From contig DYIL01000002.1 in NCBI GenBank assembly GCA_020723665.1, positions 104,188 through 158,572 of the forward strand: a DNA stretch of 54,385 bases. The letters run 5' to 3'. This document shows positions 30,926-38,798 of this stretch, piece after piece. A model generated the notes under the pieces. That model was not told where the DNA came from and searched no databases. It saw nothing but the letters and a program-made list of their open reading frames with translations. The number at the start of each line of letters is the position of its first letter. The first letter of the stretch is position 1. A program made the position numbers and the translations under genes. This DNA comes from Methyloversatilis universalis. GTDB lineage: Bacteria > Pseudomonadota > Gammaproteobacteria > Methylococcales > Methylococcaceae.

Positions 30926-31360
30926 ATGGTGAAGAAGCAACCTTCAAAACCCGCCGAAGAGGCCGCGAAAAAGCCTGCGCCGGAAGGCGTTAAGGAACCG
31001 GTCGAAGAGCATCCGGAGCCTATCGCGGAAATGGGTGCCGAACAGGCAGAAGCCCCCCAAACCGGCTTCGGCGAAGCGATCAAGGAAGGCGCGGAGCACG
31101 CGCGCTCGGCTTTTGCCGAATTCGTTCCGGAACTCGGTAGCATCGTCCACAAAAGTGTCTATTCGGGCTTTTATTATCTGAGCTATTGCGTGGTTTTCGG
31201 CTCTTTGATGATCGCCAGCCTGCTGCCGGAGCACAATGCAATGGAAGAAGGGGTACGCGACGGGGCCGAAGCGGCCAAAAAGGCATTCGCGGGACGACAC
31301 AAGGGTACGTACGAAGCCGCGCGCACAGGGGTATCCGAAGAAGGCCTGACCACGACCTGA
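30926..31360 (+). CDS. Hypothetical protein with acidic/Pro-Ala N-terminus and one hydrophobic segment
   Basis: 144 residues; I do not recognise the family. The first 45 are rich in Lys, Glu, Pro and Ala (KKPAPEGVKEPVEEHPEPIAE) and probably disordered. The middle has an amphipathic stretch and a hydrophobic segment (SGFYYLSYCVVFGSLMIASLL) that could be a membrane helix; the tail is basic and acidic. The second of two ATGs is preferred because GGAG sits seven bases before it. The 220 bp upstream show no gene. Confidence 0.65.
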   Translation: MVKKQPSKPAEEAAKKPAPEGVKEPVEEHPEPIAEMGAEQAEAPQTGFGEAIKEGAEHARSAFAEFVPELGSIVHKSVYSGFYYLSYCVVFGSLMIASLLPEHNAMEEGVRDGAEAAKKAFAGRHKGTYEAARTGVSEEGLTTT

Positions 31361-31445
31361 TCGCACCGCACCCGAAACCGGACAGATCGTTCGAGAAGGT
31401 GAGGACGATCTGCCTGCCGGATGGGATTCCATGTCCTTCCACCCG

Positions 31446-33911
31446 TCAGCGGCACGTGGGTATGTCCCAGATTCGTTCGGCATATTCCCGAATAGCGCGA
31501 TCGCTCGAAAACCAGCCGCAATGAGCGACATTCAAGATCGCCCTCCGAGTCCACAGATCGGGATCGCGATACAGACGATCCACCTCTTCCTGGCAAGCAA
31601 CATACGATTCATAATCGGCCAGCAACGCGAATCTATCGCCTTCGCAAAGTAAAGAGTCGACCAATGGCTTGAACCGATCAGGCTCGTCCGCCGAAAAATA
31701 ACCCGTCGCAATCATGTCGAGCGCGAGCTTCAGCTCGCCGTTGGCGTGGTAACAGCGCCACGGGTCATAGCCGCCTCGGCGCAGTTCTTCGAGTTGCCCG
31801 GCGGTGTGTCCGAAAATGAAGATATTCTCCTCGCCAACGCGCTCGCGAATCTCGATATTCGCGCCGTCCAAAGTACCGATGGTAATCGCTCCGTTGACCG
31901 CCATCTTCATATTGCCGGTACCCGACGCTTCCATCCCTGCCGTCGAAATCTGCTCGGACAGTTCCACCGCCGGAATGATTTCCATGGCGCGGGAAACGTT
32001 GTAGTCAGGCACGAAAACGACTTTCAGGAGGCCGTCGACTGCCGGATCCCGGTCGATCGCTTCGGCCACGTCGTTGATCAGCTTGATGATCAGCTTGGCC
32101 GCATGGTAACCCGGCGCGGCCTTGCCGCCGAAAATCACCGTGCGCGGCACGGTATCTTCCGATTTTCCGAAACGCAGCCGGTTATAGCGGGTGATGACAT
32201 GCAGAACGTTGAGCAGTTGGCGCTTGTACTCGTGGATGCGTTTGATCTGTACATCGAACAGGCTGGTCTGGTCGATGCGAATAGCCAGGCGCTTATCGAT
32301 AAGCGCCGCGAGGCGGGCTTTATTGGCCAATTTGACTGCCCGAAATCGCTCGCGGAATGCCGCGTCGTCCGCCAAAGGCGCAAGTTCCCTCAACCGCTCC
32401 AAATCGGTCACCCAGCCGGAGCCTATGGATTCGGTAATCAGCGCGGCAAGATCGCGATTGGCCTGATTCAGCCATCGCCGCGGCGTGACGCCGTTGGTGA
32501 TGTTGACGAACCGATCGGGAAAAATCCTATCGAAATCCCGAAATATCGTCGTTTTCATCAACCGGGAGTGCAGCTCCGCCACGCCGTTGACTTTGTGGCT
32601 GCCGATGATGGCCAGGTGAGACATCCGGAGCCGCTTTCCGTGCTCTTCGTCCACGACCGAAACCCGGCGGATTAGCTCAGTGTCGCCCGGAAACCGCTCG
32701 CTGACCGCTTTGAGAAAGCGATAATTGATTTCGTAAATGATTTGCAGGTGTCGTGGCAGCAATTCTTCGAATAGGCGCACCGACCAGACTTCGAGGGCCT
32801 CCGGCAGTAGCGTGTGGTTGGTATAGGAAAACGTCTGAACGGTGATGTTCCAAGCCTCGTCCCACGGCACCCGATACTCGTCTACCAGAATGCGCATCAA
32901 TTCCGGAATGGCGATCGAGGGATGGGTATCGTTCAGCTGGATGGCCGCCTCCCGAGGCAGCGCCGCGAAACCATGGTGATCGGCGGAGTATTTCTTCAGA
33001 ATATCCTGAAGTGACGCGCTGACGAAAAAGTATTCCTGCTTGAGCCTCAGCTGCCGCCCCATTTGCGTGGTGTCGTCCGGATACAGCACCTTGGACAGGT
33101 TCTCGGACTGGGTCTTTTCTTCGACAGCCTTGATGTAATTGCCTTCGTTGAAATATTTCAGTTCGAAATCCCGCGAGGCCTTCGCCGCCCATAGCCGCAA
33201 GTTATTGACGGTTTCTCCGCCATAGCCGGGAATGGGCATGTCGTAGGCCATGGCCATCACATCCTCGGTGTCGACCCACCGATATCGTATTTGGCCGTCG
33301 CTATCTTCATACTCGACGACGCGCCCGTGGAACTGCACCCGATAGAGAACCTCAGGACGTGGAAATTCCCAAGGATTTCCATAACGCAGCCAGTTATCCG
33401 GATGCTCGACTTGATAACCATGTTCTATACGTTGCGAGAACATGCCGTAGTCGTAACGTATTCCGTAACCGAAACCCGGGAGTTGGAGCGTAGCGAGGGA
33501 ATCGAGGTAACATGCCGCGAGCCGCCCCAATCCGCCGTTACCCAAGGCGGCTTCTTCCTCGGCCTCGGCCAGTTCGTCCAGGCTCAATCCGACATCCTCC
33601 AAGACCTGCTTGAATTCATCGTAACAGCCGATATTGAGCAAGCTGTTTACCAAGGCCCGGCCGATCAGAAACTCCATCGACAGGTAATAAACCCTTTTGG
33701 CGTCCTGCAAATAGTACCGCCGCATGGACTCCATCCAGCGCAAGGTGAGAAGATCGCGAACGACGTAGGCCAACGCGAAAAACCAATCCCGCTCGTTAGT
33801 CTCGACCGGGTCCTTGCCAATCGAGTAAATCAGACGGTTGACCAGAGCACGCCGCAGAGAAGGAATGTCTTTTGGATTTGAGATTTCGTAGATATCCGAT
33901 GTTACAGTCAT
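31446..33911 (-). CDS. glgP: Glycogen/alpha-glucan phosphorylase
   Basis: Phosphorolyses alpha-1,4-glucans to glucose-1-phosphate. 821 residues, the expected length. The PLP lysine lies in EASGTGNMKMAVNG near the C-terminus. Other family signatures are NGGLGRLAACYLDSLATL, AIQLNDTHPSIAIPELMRIL, TNHTLLPEALE and FNITNGVTPRRWL-like FVNITNGVTPRRWL. Glycogen turnover is plausible as carbon storage in a methanotroph. No other glycogen genes adjoin it. Confidence 0.97.
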   Translation of the reverse strand: MTVTSDIYEISNPKDIPSLRRALVNRLIYSIGKDPVETNERDWFFALAYVVRDLLTLRWMESMRRYYLQDAKRVYYLSMEFLIGRALVNSLLNIGCYDEFKQVLEDVGLSLDELAEAEEEAALGNGGLGRLAACYLDSLATLQLPGFGYGIRYDYGMFSQRIEHGYQVEHPDNWLRYGNPWEFPRPEVLYRVQFHGRVVEYEDSDGQIRYRWVDTEDVMAMAYDMPIPGYGGETVNNLRLWAAKASRDFELKYFNEGNYIKAVEEKTQSENLSKVLYPDDTTQMGRQLRLKQEYFFVSASLQDILKKYSADHHGFAALPREAAIQLNDTHPSIAIPELMRILVDEYRVPWDEAWNITVQTFSYTNHTLLPEALEVWSVRLFEELLPRHLQIIYEINYRFLKAVSERFPGDTELIRRVSVVDEEHGKRLRMSHLAIIGSHKVNGVAELHSRLMKTTIFRDFDRIFPDRFVNITNGVTPRRWLNQANRDLAALITESIGSGWVTDLERLRELAPLADDAAFRERFRAVKLANKARLAALIDKRLAIRIDQTSLFDVQIKRIHEYKRQLLNVLHVITRYNRLRFGKSEDTVPRTVIFGGKAAPGYHAAKLIIKLINDVAEAIDRDPAVDGLLKVVFVPDYNVSRAMEIIPAVELSEQISTAGMEASGTGNMKMAVNGAITIGTLDGANIEIRERVGEENIFIFGHTAGQLEELRRGGYDPWRCYHANGELKLALDMIATGYFSADEPDRFKPLVDSLLCEGDRFALLADYESYVACQEEVDRLYRDPDLWTRRAILNVAHCGWFSSDRAIREYAERIWDIPTCR

Positions 33912-34073
33912 CGCCCCTAGGCCCCTTGAGCTTGAATTATCTTATCCAGGCAGCCAGACCGCGGTGCGGGCGGTCCGACGAATTTCTTGACGGCGGGCAG
34001 TCTAAGGTTCGCTTGCAGGATTTGTCTCAAAATTTAGACTCCCTCTTCGATCGACAATGACCAATCACGTCTC

Positions 34074-35972
34074 ATGAACATCCGTCACGCGGCGCTTATT
34101 TCCTTTTGTCTACTCATTCCGCCGGGCTCGACTTACGCGGCACAGCCGGAACAGCCTTTAGCGCCGGGCTACAAACCGCTCGCTTTCGAATTACCCGAGG
34201 CCGGCACCTATGCCCTGCCCTTTCTAGGCGAAGCATCCGACGGCCGGGTCGTGGACAGTACCGGGAAGGCTCTGAGTCTACATAGTCTGTACGGCGACAA
34301 ACTAGTCCTTCTAAGCTTCATCTATTCCACTTGCAGCGACGTCAACGGCTGCCCACTCGCGACCGCGGTCTTTCACAAGATTCAGCGCCGCCTCGAACGG
34401 GAACCCGAAATCGCCGAGCACTTGCGTCTGATCACCTTGAGCTTCAATCCCCAAGACACCCCGGAAATCATGGCCCATTACAGGCAAGCTTTCGCCGGAA
34501 GCGCGGACTGGCACTTTCTGACCGCCCGTTCCGAGCTGGAAATCCAACCGATTTTGGCAGCCTACGGCCAATCCGTTCAAAAGGACTATGATGCCGACGG
34601 AAAATTCCTCGGCACATTTTCGCACGTTCTCCGAGTGTTCCTGATCGACCGTGAAAAGCAAATACGCAACATTTACACGGTATCCTTTCTGCACGCCGAC
34701 ACGCTGGTGAACGACGTAAAAACATTACTGGCCGAAAAACCTGCGGCCGCGACCAAACACACGCACGCCAACCGCACAGTCTTTCTCGGCGGCAATAACA
34801 AAACGGGTTACGGAGCCGCCGAGTTCGCCGCCCGGTACTTTTCCCTCGCCGAGCGGTCCGGTCGACAAACCGACTTGATCCAATACACTCGACGCCCGCC
34901 GCTTGGACTGCCGCCCGTTCCTGTTCCTTCGGACAATCCGATCACTCCCGCCAAGGTCGAATTGGGCAGAAAATTGTTCTTCGATCGCCGGCTTTCTCTG
35001 AACAACACCTTCTCCTGTGCCATGTGCCACGTTCCGGAACAAGGCTTCAGCAGCAACGAACAAGCGACAGCCGTCGGCATCGAGGGACACACTGTACGGC
35101 GTAATACGCCCACGATCTACAACGTGGCGTATCTGAAGCGACTGTTCCATGACGGGCGCGAAAGTCGCTTGGAACAGCAGGTGTGGGGACCGCTCTTGGC
35201 CAGCAATGAAATGGGCGCTCCCTCGGTCGGGTATGTGGTCGAAAAAATCCAAGGACTGTCTGATTACGCCGGCCTTTTCGAAAAAGCTTTCAAGCGTGGC
35301 CCGTCCATGGAAACCATAGGCATGGCCCTGGCCAGCTACGAAAGGACCTTGAACTCGGCCGATTCGCCTTTCGATCGCTGGTATTTCGGAAAGGCGAAAG
35401 ACGCCATGTCCGCCGAAGCGCGCCTCGGTTTCGAGCTTTTCACCGGCAAGGCCGGTTGCTCCCGGTGCCACACCATCGCCGAGAATCACGCTCTATTCAC
35501 CGATCAAAAGATGCACAACACGGGAATCGGCTTCCGCGCGGCCATGGCAAACGGTGATGCAACGCAAGAAATCCAAGCCTCTGCGGGCGTGACCCTGGAA
35601 ATCGACGCCGATATCCTCGCCTCGGTCAGCGAATCCAAACCAAACGATCTCGGCCTCTACGAGCTCACCCAAAATCCTGAGGACCGTTGGAAATATAGAA
35701 CGCCTTCCCTGCGCAACGTCGAGCTCACCGCGCCATACATGCACGATGGCTCGCTCGCGACGCTCGAGGACGTTGTCGAGTTCTACAACCGGGGCGGCAT
35801 TCCCAACGAAAATCTCGATCCGTTGATCAAGCCTCTGAACCTCGATCAGGCGGAAATCCGGGCGCTAGTCGCGTTGCTACGATCCCTGACAGGCAGTAAC
35901 GTACCGACCATCGTTTCCGACGCCTTCGCCGCGCCTATAGGCGATCCGAGCGGCGAACAAGCACAACATTGA
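34074..35972 (+). CDS. Fusion of a Sco-type copper protein and a diheme cytochrome c peroxidase (MauG/CcpA-like)
   Basis: 632 residues with a signal peptide (1-22, ending TYA). Residues about 45-220 form a thioredoxin-like Sco domain: C87 and C93 in TCSDVNGCPLA and H184 in FSHVLRVF are the expected copper ligands, but five residues separate the cysteines instead of three. Residues about 285-610 form a diheme peroxidase with two heme c sites, CAMCH (315-319) and CSRCH (462-466), plus RNTPTIYNVAY and TAPYMHDGSLATLEDVVEFYN. Periplasmic. It could couple copper handling to peroxide reduction or to a MauG-like oxidation; partner unknown. Confidence 0.88.
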   Translation: MNIRHAALISFCLLIPPGSTYAAQPEQPLAPGYKPLAFELPEAGTYALPFLGEASDGRVVDSTGKALSLHSLYGDKLVLLSFIYSTCSDVNGCPLATAVFHKIQRRLEREPEIAEHLRLITLSFNPQDTPEIMAHYRQAFAGSADWHFLTARSELEIQPILAAYGQSVQKDYDADGKFLGTFSHVLRVFLIDREKQIRNIYTVSFLHADTLVNDVKTLLAEKPAAATKHTHANRTVFLGGNNKTGYGAAEFAARYFSLAERSGRQTDLIQYTRRPPLGLPPVPVPSDNPITPAKVELGRKLFFDRRLSLNNTFSCAMCHVPEQGFSSNEQATAVGIEGHTVRRNTPTIYNVAYLKRLFHDGRESRLEQQVWGPLLASNEMGAPSVGYVVEKIQGLSDYAGLFEKAFKRGPSMETIGMALASYERTLNSADSPFDRWYFGKAKDAMSAEARLGFELFTGKAGCSRCHTIAENHALFTDQKMHNTGIGFRAAMANGDATQEIQASAGVTLEIDADILASVSESKPNDLGLYELTQNPEDRWKYRTPSLRNVELTAPYMHDGSLATLEDVVEFYNRGGIPNENLDPLIKPLNLDQAEIRALVALLRSLTGSNVPTIVSDAFAAPIGDPSGEQAQH

Positions 35973-35977
35973 TTCGA

Positions 35978-36409
35978 TCAAACAACAGCGTAAGTGATGG
36001 CGGCATAACGCAGCGCTTTGCCTGCCGCGATGGCCAACACCGACAGCCAGAACGGCAAACGCAGCCAACCGGCCGCGAAACAAAATCCGTCCCCAACGAC
36101 CGGCAACCAGGAAAACAACAATATCGGAAGCCCCCACCTCCGAACCAATGCAACAGCCCTTTGTCGGCGCGGCTCCGAGACGTGCTCTGCCGGATACTTG
36201 ATAGCGGCAAGAAATCCAAGCAGCCAGGTCGTCACGGCCCCCAGCGTATTGCCCGACGTCGCCGTCAACAGCAACACCTCCGGCGACAGTTCGGATCGGC
36301 TGACAAGATAGGCCAGCACCACCTCCGAACCGCCCGGCGCCAAGGTCGCCGACACGAACGCAGTGCCGAAAAGACTCCAAAGACCGAACGTATCCGTAAA
36401 AAATTCCAT
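35978..36409 (-). CDS. YqaA-family (DedA-like) inner-membrane protein
   Basis: 143 residues, four or so hydrophobic segments. Typical YqaA pieces: FGTAFVSATLAPGGSEVVL, ATSGNTLGAVTTWLLG and LLFSWLPVVGDGFCFAAGW. The related DedA/VTT proteins are lipid scramblases or transporters; YqaA itself has no firm role. The ATG at 36409 removes an unsupported 69-base extension. Convergent with the Sco-peroxidase gene, five bases apart. Confidence 0.85.
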   Translation of the reverse strand: MEFFTDTFGLWSLFGTAFVSATLAPGGSEVVLAYLVSRSELSPEVLLLTATSGNTLGAVTTWLLGFLAAIKYPAEHVSEPRRQRAVALVRRWGLPILLFSWLPVVGDGFCFAAGWLRLPFWLSVLAIAAGKALRYAAITYAVV

Positions 36410-36503
36410 CGCCGAGTGTTTAAACGATACTCTGAGTTCAAAGCGCCGGCCCGCTCTTTGGCGCGGACGGGAAATCAAATGCTAACACTCTCGCTCGCAA
36501 TTA

Positions 36504-36532
36504 TTGACAGTACCGAAACATCCAAGTAGTAT
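36504..36532 (+). promoter_or_regulatory. Sigma70 promoter of the tRNA gene
   Basis: TTGACA (36504-36509), a 17-base spacer and TAGTAT (36527-36532). A transcript would start near 36539, seven bases before the tRNA. The -35 is a perfect consensus and the -10 matches four of six positions. Confidence 0.85.
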
Positions 36533-36545
36533 TTTAACTCTCAAC

Positions 36546-36622
36546 GGCTACGTAGCTCAGTTGGTCAGAGCACCGCATTCATAATGCGGGTGTCGCTGGT
36601 TCAAGTCCAGCCGTAGCTACCA
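36546..36622 (+). tRNA. tRNA with anticodon CAU, probably elongator tRNA-Met
   Basis: A 77-base cloverleaf with CCA encoded. Acceptor GGCTACG pairs with CGTAGCT (one G-U pair), D-arm GCTCAGTTGGTCAGAGC, anticodon arm CGCATTCATAATGCG with CAT, T-arm CTGGTTCAAGTCCAG. The acceptor resembles elongator tRNA-Met, but the T-arm is of the kind seen in tRNA-Ile2 (lysidine-modified CAU), so the amino acid identity is not fully settled. Initiator is excluded because positions 1 and 72 can pair. Confidence 0.93.
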
Positions 36623-36638
36623 GTCTCTTCAATGAGTT

Positions 36639-36667
36639 AGGCCGGATTTTCCGGCCTTCTCTTTTTT
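36639..36667 (+). terminator. Intrinsic terminator of the tRNA unit
   Basis: Stem AGGCCGG/CCGGCCT (7 bp) with a five-base loop, followed by TCTCTTTTTT. It begins 17 bases after the tRNA CCA end. Confidence 0.88.
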
Positions 36668-36740
36668 GGGATTTACCCAGTTGGGTAAATCGCCCTATCG
36701 CACCGCCCGCAATACCGTCACGCTCTGGGTCTCGCCCAAG

Positions 36741-36762
36741 TTAAGGAAGCTCTGATTAAGTC
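36741..36762. repeat. Solo end of the TTAAGGAAGCTC repeat family
   Basis: TTAAGGAAGCTCTGATTAAG matches the left end at 28434 base for base, then continues TCCTTCGACAGGCC, as in the other copies. No inverted partner end is found within several hundred bases, so this is a truncated copy. Confidence 0.75.
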
Positions 36763-36968
36763 CTTCGACAGGCCTATGTACCCTTTTGATTGAGAAATGG
36801 ACTTAGACTTTCATAGTGGATGTCATCGGGAACCGGAGCGGGCTCCATCCAGAGTCCGGATGTCTGGCCGCAATCTTCCCTTGTTTGCTCAACGTGAAGC
36901 TTCTGCCTTGCAAGCCGAGGGGCGACCATATATGCGATTCCGAGGGTATTCGGGCGTTCCCCCCGGAT

Positions 36969-37069
36969 GACCGTTTGCGATCGGAGCGCTGGGATCCAGT
37001 GACCACGAGTGGTTTCGACCATTCACAATCCTTGTGAACTGGATTCTGGCATCCCAATCGCAAACGGTC
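36969..37069. repeat. Long imperfect inverted repeat
   Basis: GACCGTTTGCGAT at 36969-36981 is repeated inverted at 37057-37069, and the arms extend inward to GGGATCCAG and CTGGATTC with several mismatches. The centre has a second perfect stem TTCACAA/TTGTGAA. The unit is about 100 bp and could form a cruciform; it may be another small non-autonomous element. Confidence 0.65.
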
Positions 37070-37207
37070 GCTTTAGTCGCGACCCTTCCCTTACGGAATG
37101 TCGGGCTGGCGAAATTGGGAGGCTACCTGACTCCCGGAAATGTCAAACTTTGCGAATTTGCCGTTAGAGCCGGGGGTTTTCCCGCCATACACAACGAATC
37201 AGCATAA

Positions 37208-38206
37208 CTACTGCGAACTCGCTCCAATGGCTTGAGCCACGAACTCGCCGAAGGCCCGGCTGCCGTCGCCGGTAGGGATATTCTTTTCGAGCTGCAAAGT
37301 CTCCGCATTGATAACCGAAACGGAGTTGCTGAACCAATTCGCGACATAGATATGCTTGCCGTCGGGGTGGGCGGCTATGCCTTCGGGATATTCACCGACC
37401 TCGATCGTGGCGGTGACTTCGCCCCGGTCGGCCGCGATGACCGATACCGTGTTGTCGTACTGGTTGGTCACAAACAGACGCGTTCCGCCGGCGCCCAAAG
37501 CTACCGCATACGGCCTATCCCCGACCGGGATGGTCTTCAGCAGCGTCATCGCCTCGGCATCGACCACGGAGACATCGTTGCTTTCCACATTGGCGACATA
37601 AAGGCGCTCGGCTTTGGCATCCAAGGTTATACCGAAGGGATGCTTGCCGACAGCGACCGTTTTCTTAACTTCCAGATCGGTGGCATCGATGAGCGAAACC
37701 GTGTCGTCGTCCCGGTTCGCGACATAGATCTTCGCCCCGTCCGAACTCACCACGACGCCGGAAGGAGAATGCCCTACCGGAACTCGCTTCAGAACCGTCA
37801 AGCTTTCGAGGTCGAGTACGGAAAGATAGTGTCCGTACCAATCGGCCACATAAGCGCGCGCCCCGGCAGGATCGACCGCGATACCCAGAGGCCCTTCGCC
37901 CAGGGACAAGGTGGCGATCACATTTTGGGTGCGACCGTCCAGAACGGTCACGTCTTTACTACCGGGGTTGGTAACGCAAATCTTGGCGCCGTTCCGGCTG
38001 ACGGCGACGCCGGCCGGTTCCGATCCGACCTTGACGGCTTTGACGACGGTTCCGGTAGCTGTATCGATCACCGATACGCTACTCTCCTTTTGGTTGGTGA
38101 TATAGGCGTACGGTTCGGCGAAAACCCCGCCGACCGGCGAAAGCAGGAGAGCGGTGGTAAAGGCCACCGCTTTCGTCCGGCTTATCGAATCACGAACCTC
38201 CGGCAT
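37208..38206 (-). CDS. Periplasmic YVTN/YncE-type beta-propeller protein
   Basis: 332 residues with a signal peptide (about 1-30, ending VFA) and seven YVTN-like blades, each with a strand such as YVANRDDDTVSLID, YVANVESNDVSVVD or FVTNQYDNTVSVI followed by GxxPxGxA. Such propellers bind partners or small ligands; some accompany PQQ or copper systems, but no catalytic residues are evident. It starts one base after the stop of the SRPBCC gene and is surely cotranscribed with it. Confidence 0.88.
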   Translation of the reverse strand: MPEVRDSISRTKAVAFTTALLLSPVGGVFAEPYAYITNQKESSVSVIDTATGTVVKAVKVGSEPAGVAVSRNGAKICVTNPGSKDVTVLDGRTQNVIATLSLGEGPLGIAVDPAGARAYVADWYGHYLSVLDLESLTVLKRVPVGHSPSGVVVSSDGAKIYVANRDDDTVSLIDATDLEVKKTVAVGKHPFGITLDAKAERLYVANVESNDVSVVDAEAMTLLKTIPVGDRPYAVALGAGGTRLFVTNQYDNTVSVIAADRGEVTATIEVGEYPEGIAAHPDGKHIYVANWFSNSVSVINAETLQLEKNIPTGDGSRAFGEFVAQAIGASSQ

Positions 38207-38207
38207 G

Positions 38208-38741
38208 TTACTTCTTCTCGGCGACGGCCTTGAGATTCGCCAGCCCTTCCTTGTAGAGTTCCGTAACCGCTTTGAGAGCGGCTTCGTCGCTCTGTTCCGG
38301 AGGCGGATTATTGTTCATGAAGCTGCGATAAAACGCGCCGTTCCATTCCACCTTTGAGCCTCCGGCGGGGTTCGGTTCGACTTTGATGGTGGATGAATAA
38401 TTGGCCACCGGCAGATCCTTGGGATCGACTTCCGTGATCTTGTATTGCATGGTCATCTTGGAAGCATCATAGCTCTTGAGTTCCTCCTTGATCACGCCGC
38501 CGCTTTTCAGCTTCAACTCACGGGTTGCACCTTTCTCGACCCCGCCTTGCGCCGAGGTGCTTTCGACCACCGGCAACCAATTCTGCAGATTCGCCCAGTC
38601 GCCGACCAGCGCCCAAACCGCATCCGGCGTGGCGTTGATTTCGATGGTTTCGGTAACTTTCTGACGGGTCGGACCGTGAGCGTCTGCCAGTCCGGCCCAC
38701 AGCAACGGCAAAGCGGCGACAAATGACAAGAGCTTTTTCAT
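38208..38741 (-). CDS. Exported SRPBCC (START-like) domain protein
   Basis: 177 residues from the ATG at 38741, which has AGGAG eight bases upstream. Signal peptide MKKLLSFVAALPLLWAGLADA, then a polyketide cyclase/START-like domain: IEINATPDAVWALVGDWANLQNWLPVVE and a C-terminal helix. The fold binds hydrophobic ligands in a deep cavity. Export is unusual for this family. Coupled to the propeller gene, so the two products probably act together in the periplasm; the ligand is unknown. Confidence 0.85.
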   Translation of the reverse strand: MKKLLSFVAALPLLWAGLADAHGPTRQKVTETIEINATPDAVWALVGDWANLQNWLPVVESTSAQGGVEKGATRELKLKSGGVIKEELKSYDASKMTMQYKITEVDPKDLPVANYSSTIKVEPNPAGGSKVEWNGAFYRSFMNNNPPPEQSDEAALKAVTELYKEGLANLKAVAEKK

Positions 38742-38798
38742 CAATTTCTCCTGGTGCAAATGAACAAAGCCAAAAGTATAAGGCAAATCGCTCGTCGG

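Larger units (their letters stand above)
36668..37207. other. Gene-free region between tRNA and YVTN-propeller gene
   Basis: No reading frame here has family features. It carries one end of the TTAAGGAAGCTC repeat and a long imperfect inverted repeat, both listed separately. The part nearest 37,120-37,207 is the 3' side of the propeller gene and shows no clear terminator. Confidence 0.7.

Noticed and set aside
36774..37063. Overlapping 73-86-codon frames in the region after the tRNA
   Set aside because: They run through the imperfect inverted repeat on both strands and show no family features.
36546..37207. tRNA gene as an integration site for an island
   Set aside because: No integrase, no repeated tRNA 3' end and no phage genes follow; the downstream region has only small repeats.
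38641..38741. N-terminal His-Gly-Pro of the mature SRPBCC protein as a histidine brace
   Set aside because: The START-like fold is not known to bind copper that way and there are no further suitable ligands near the N-terminus; likely coincidence.
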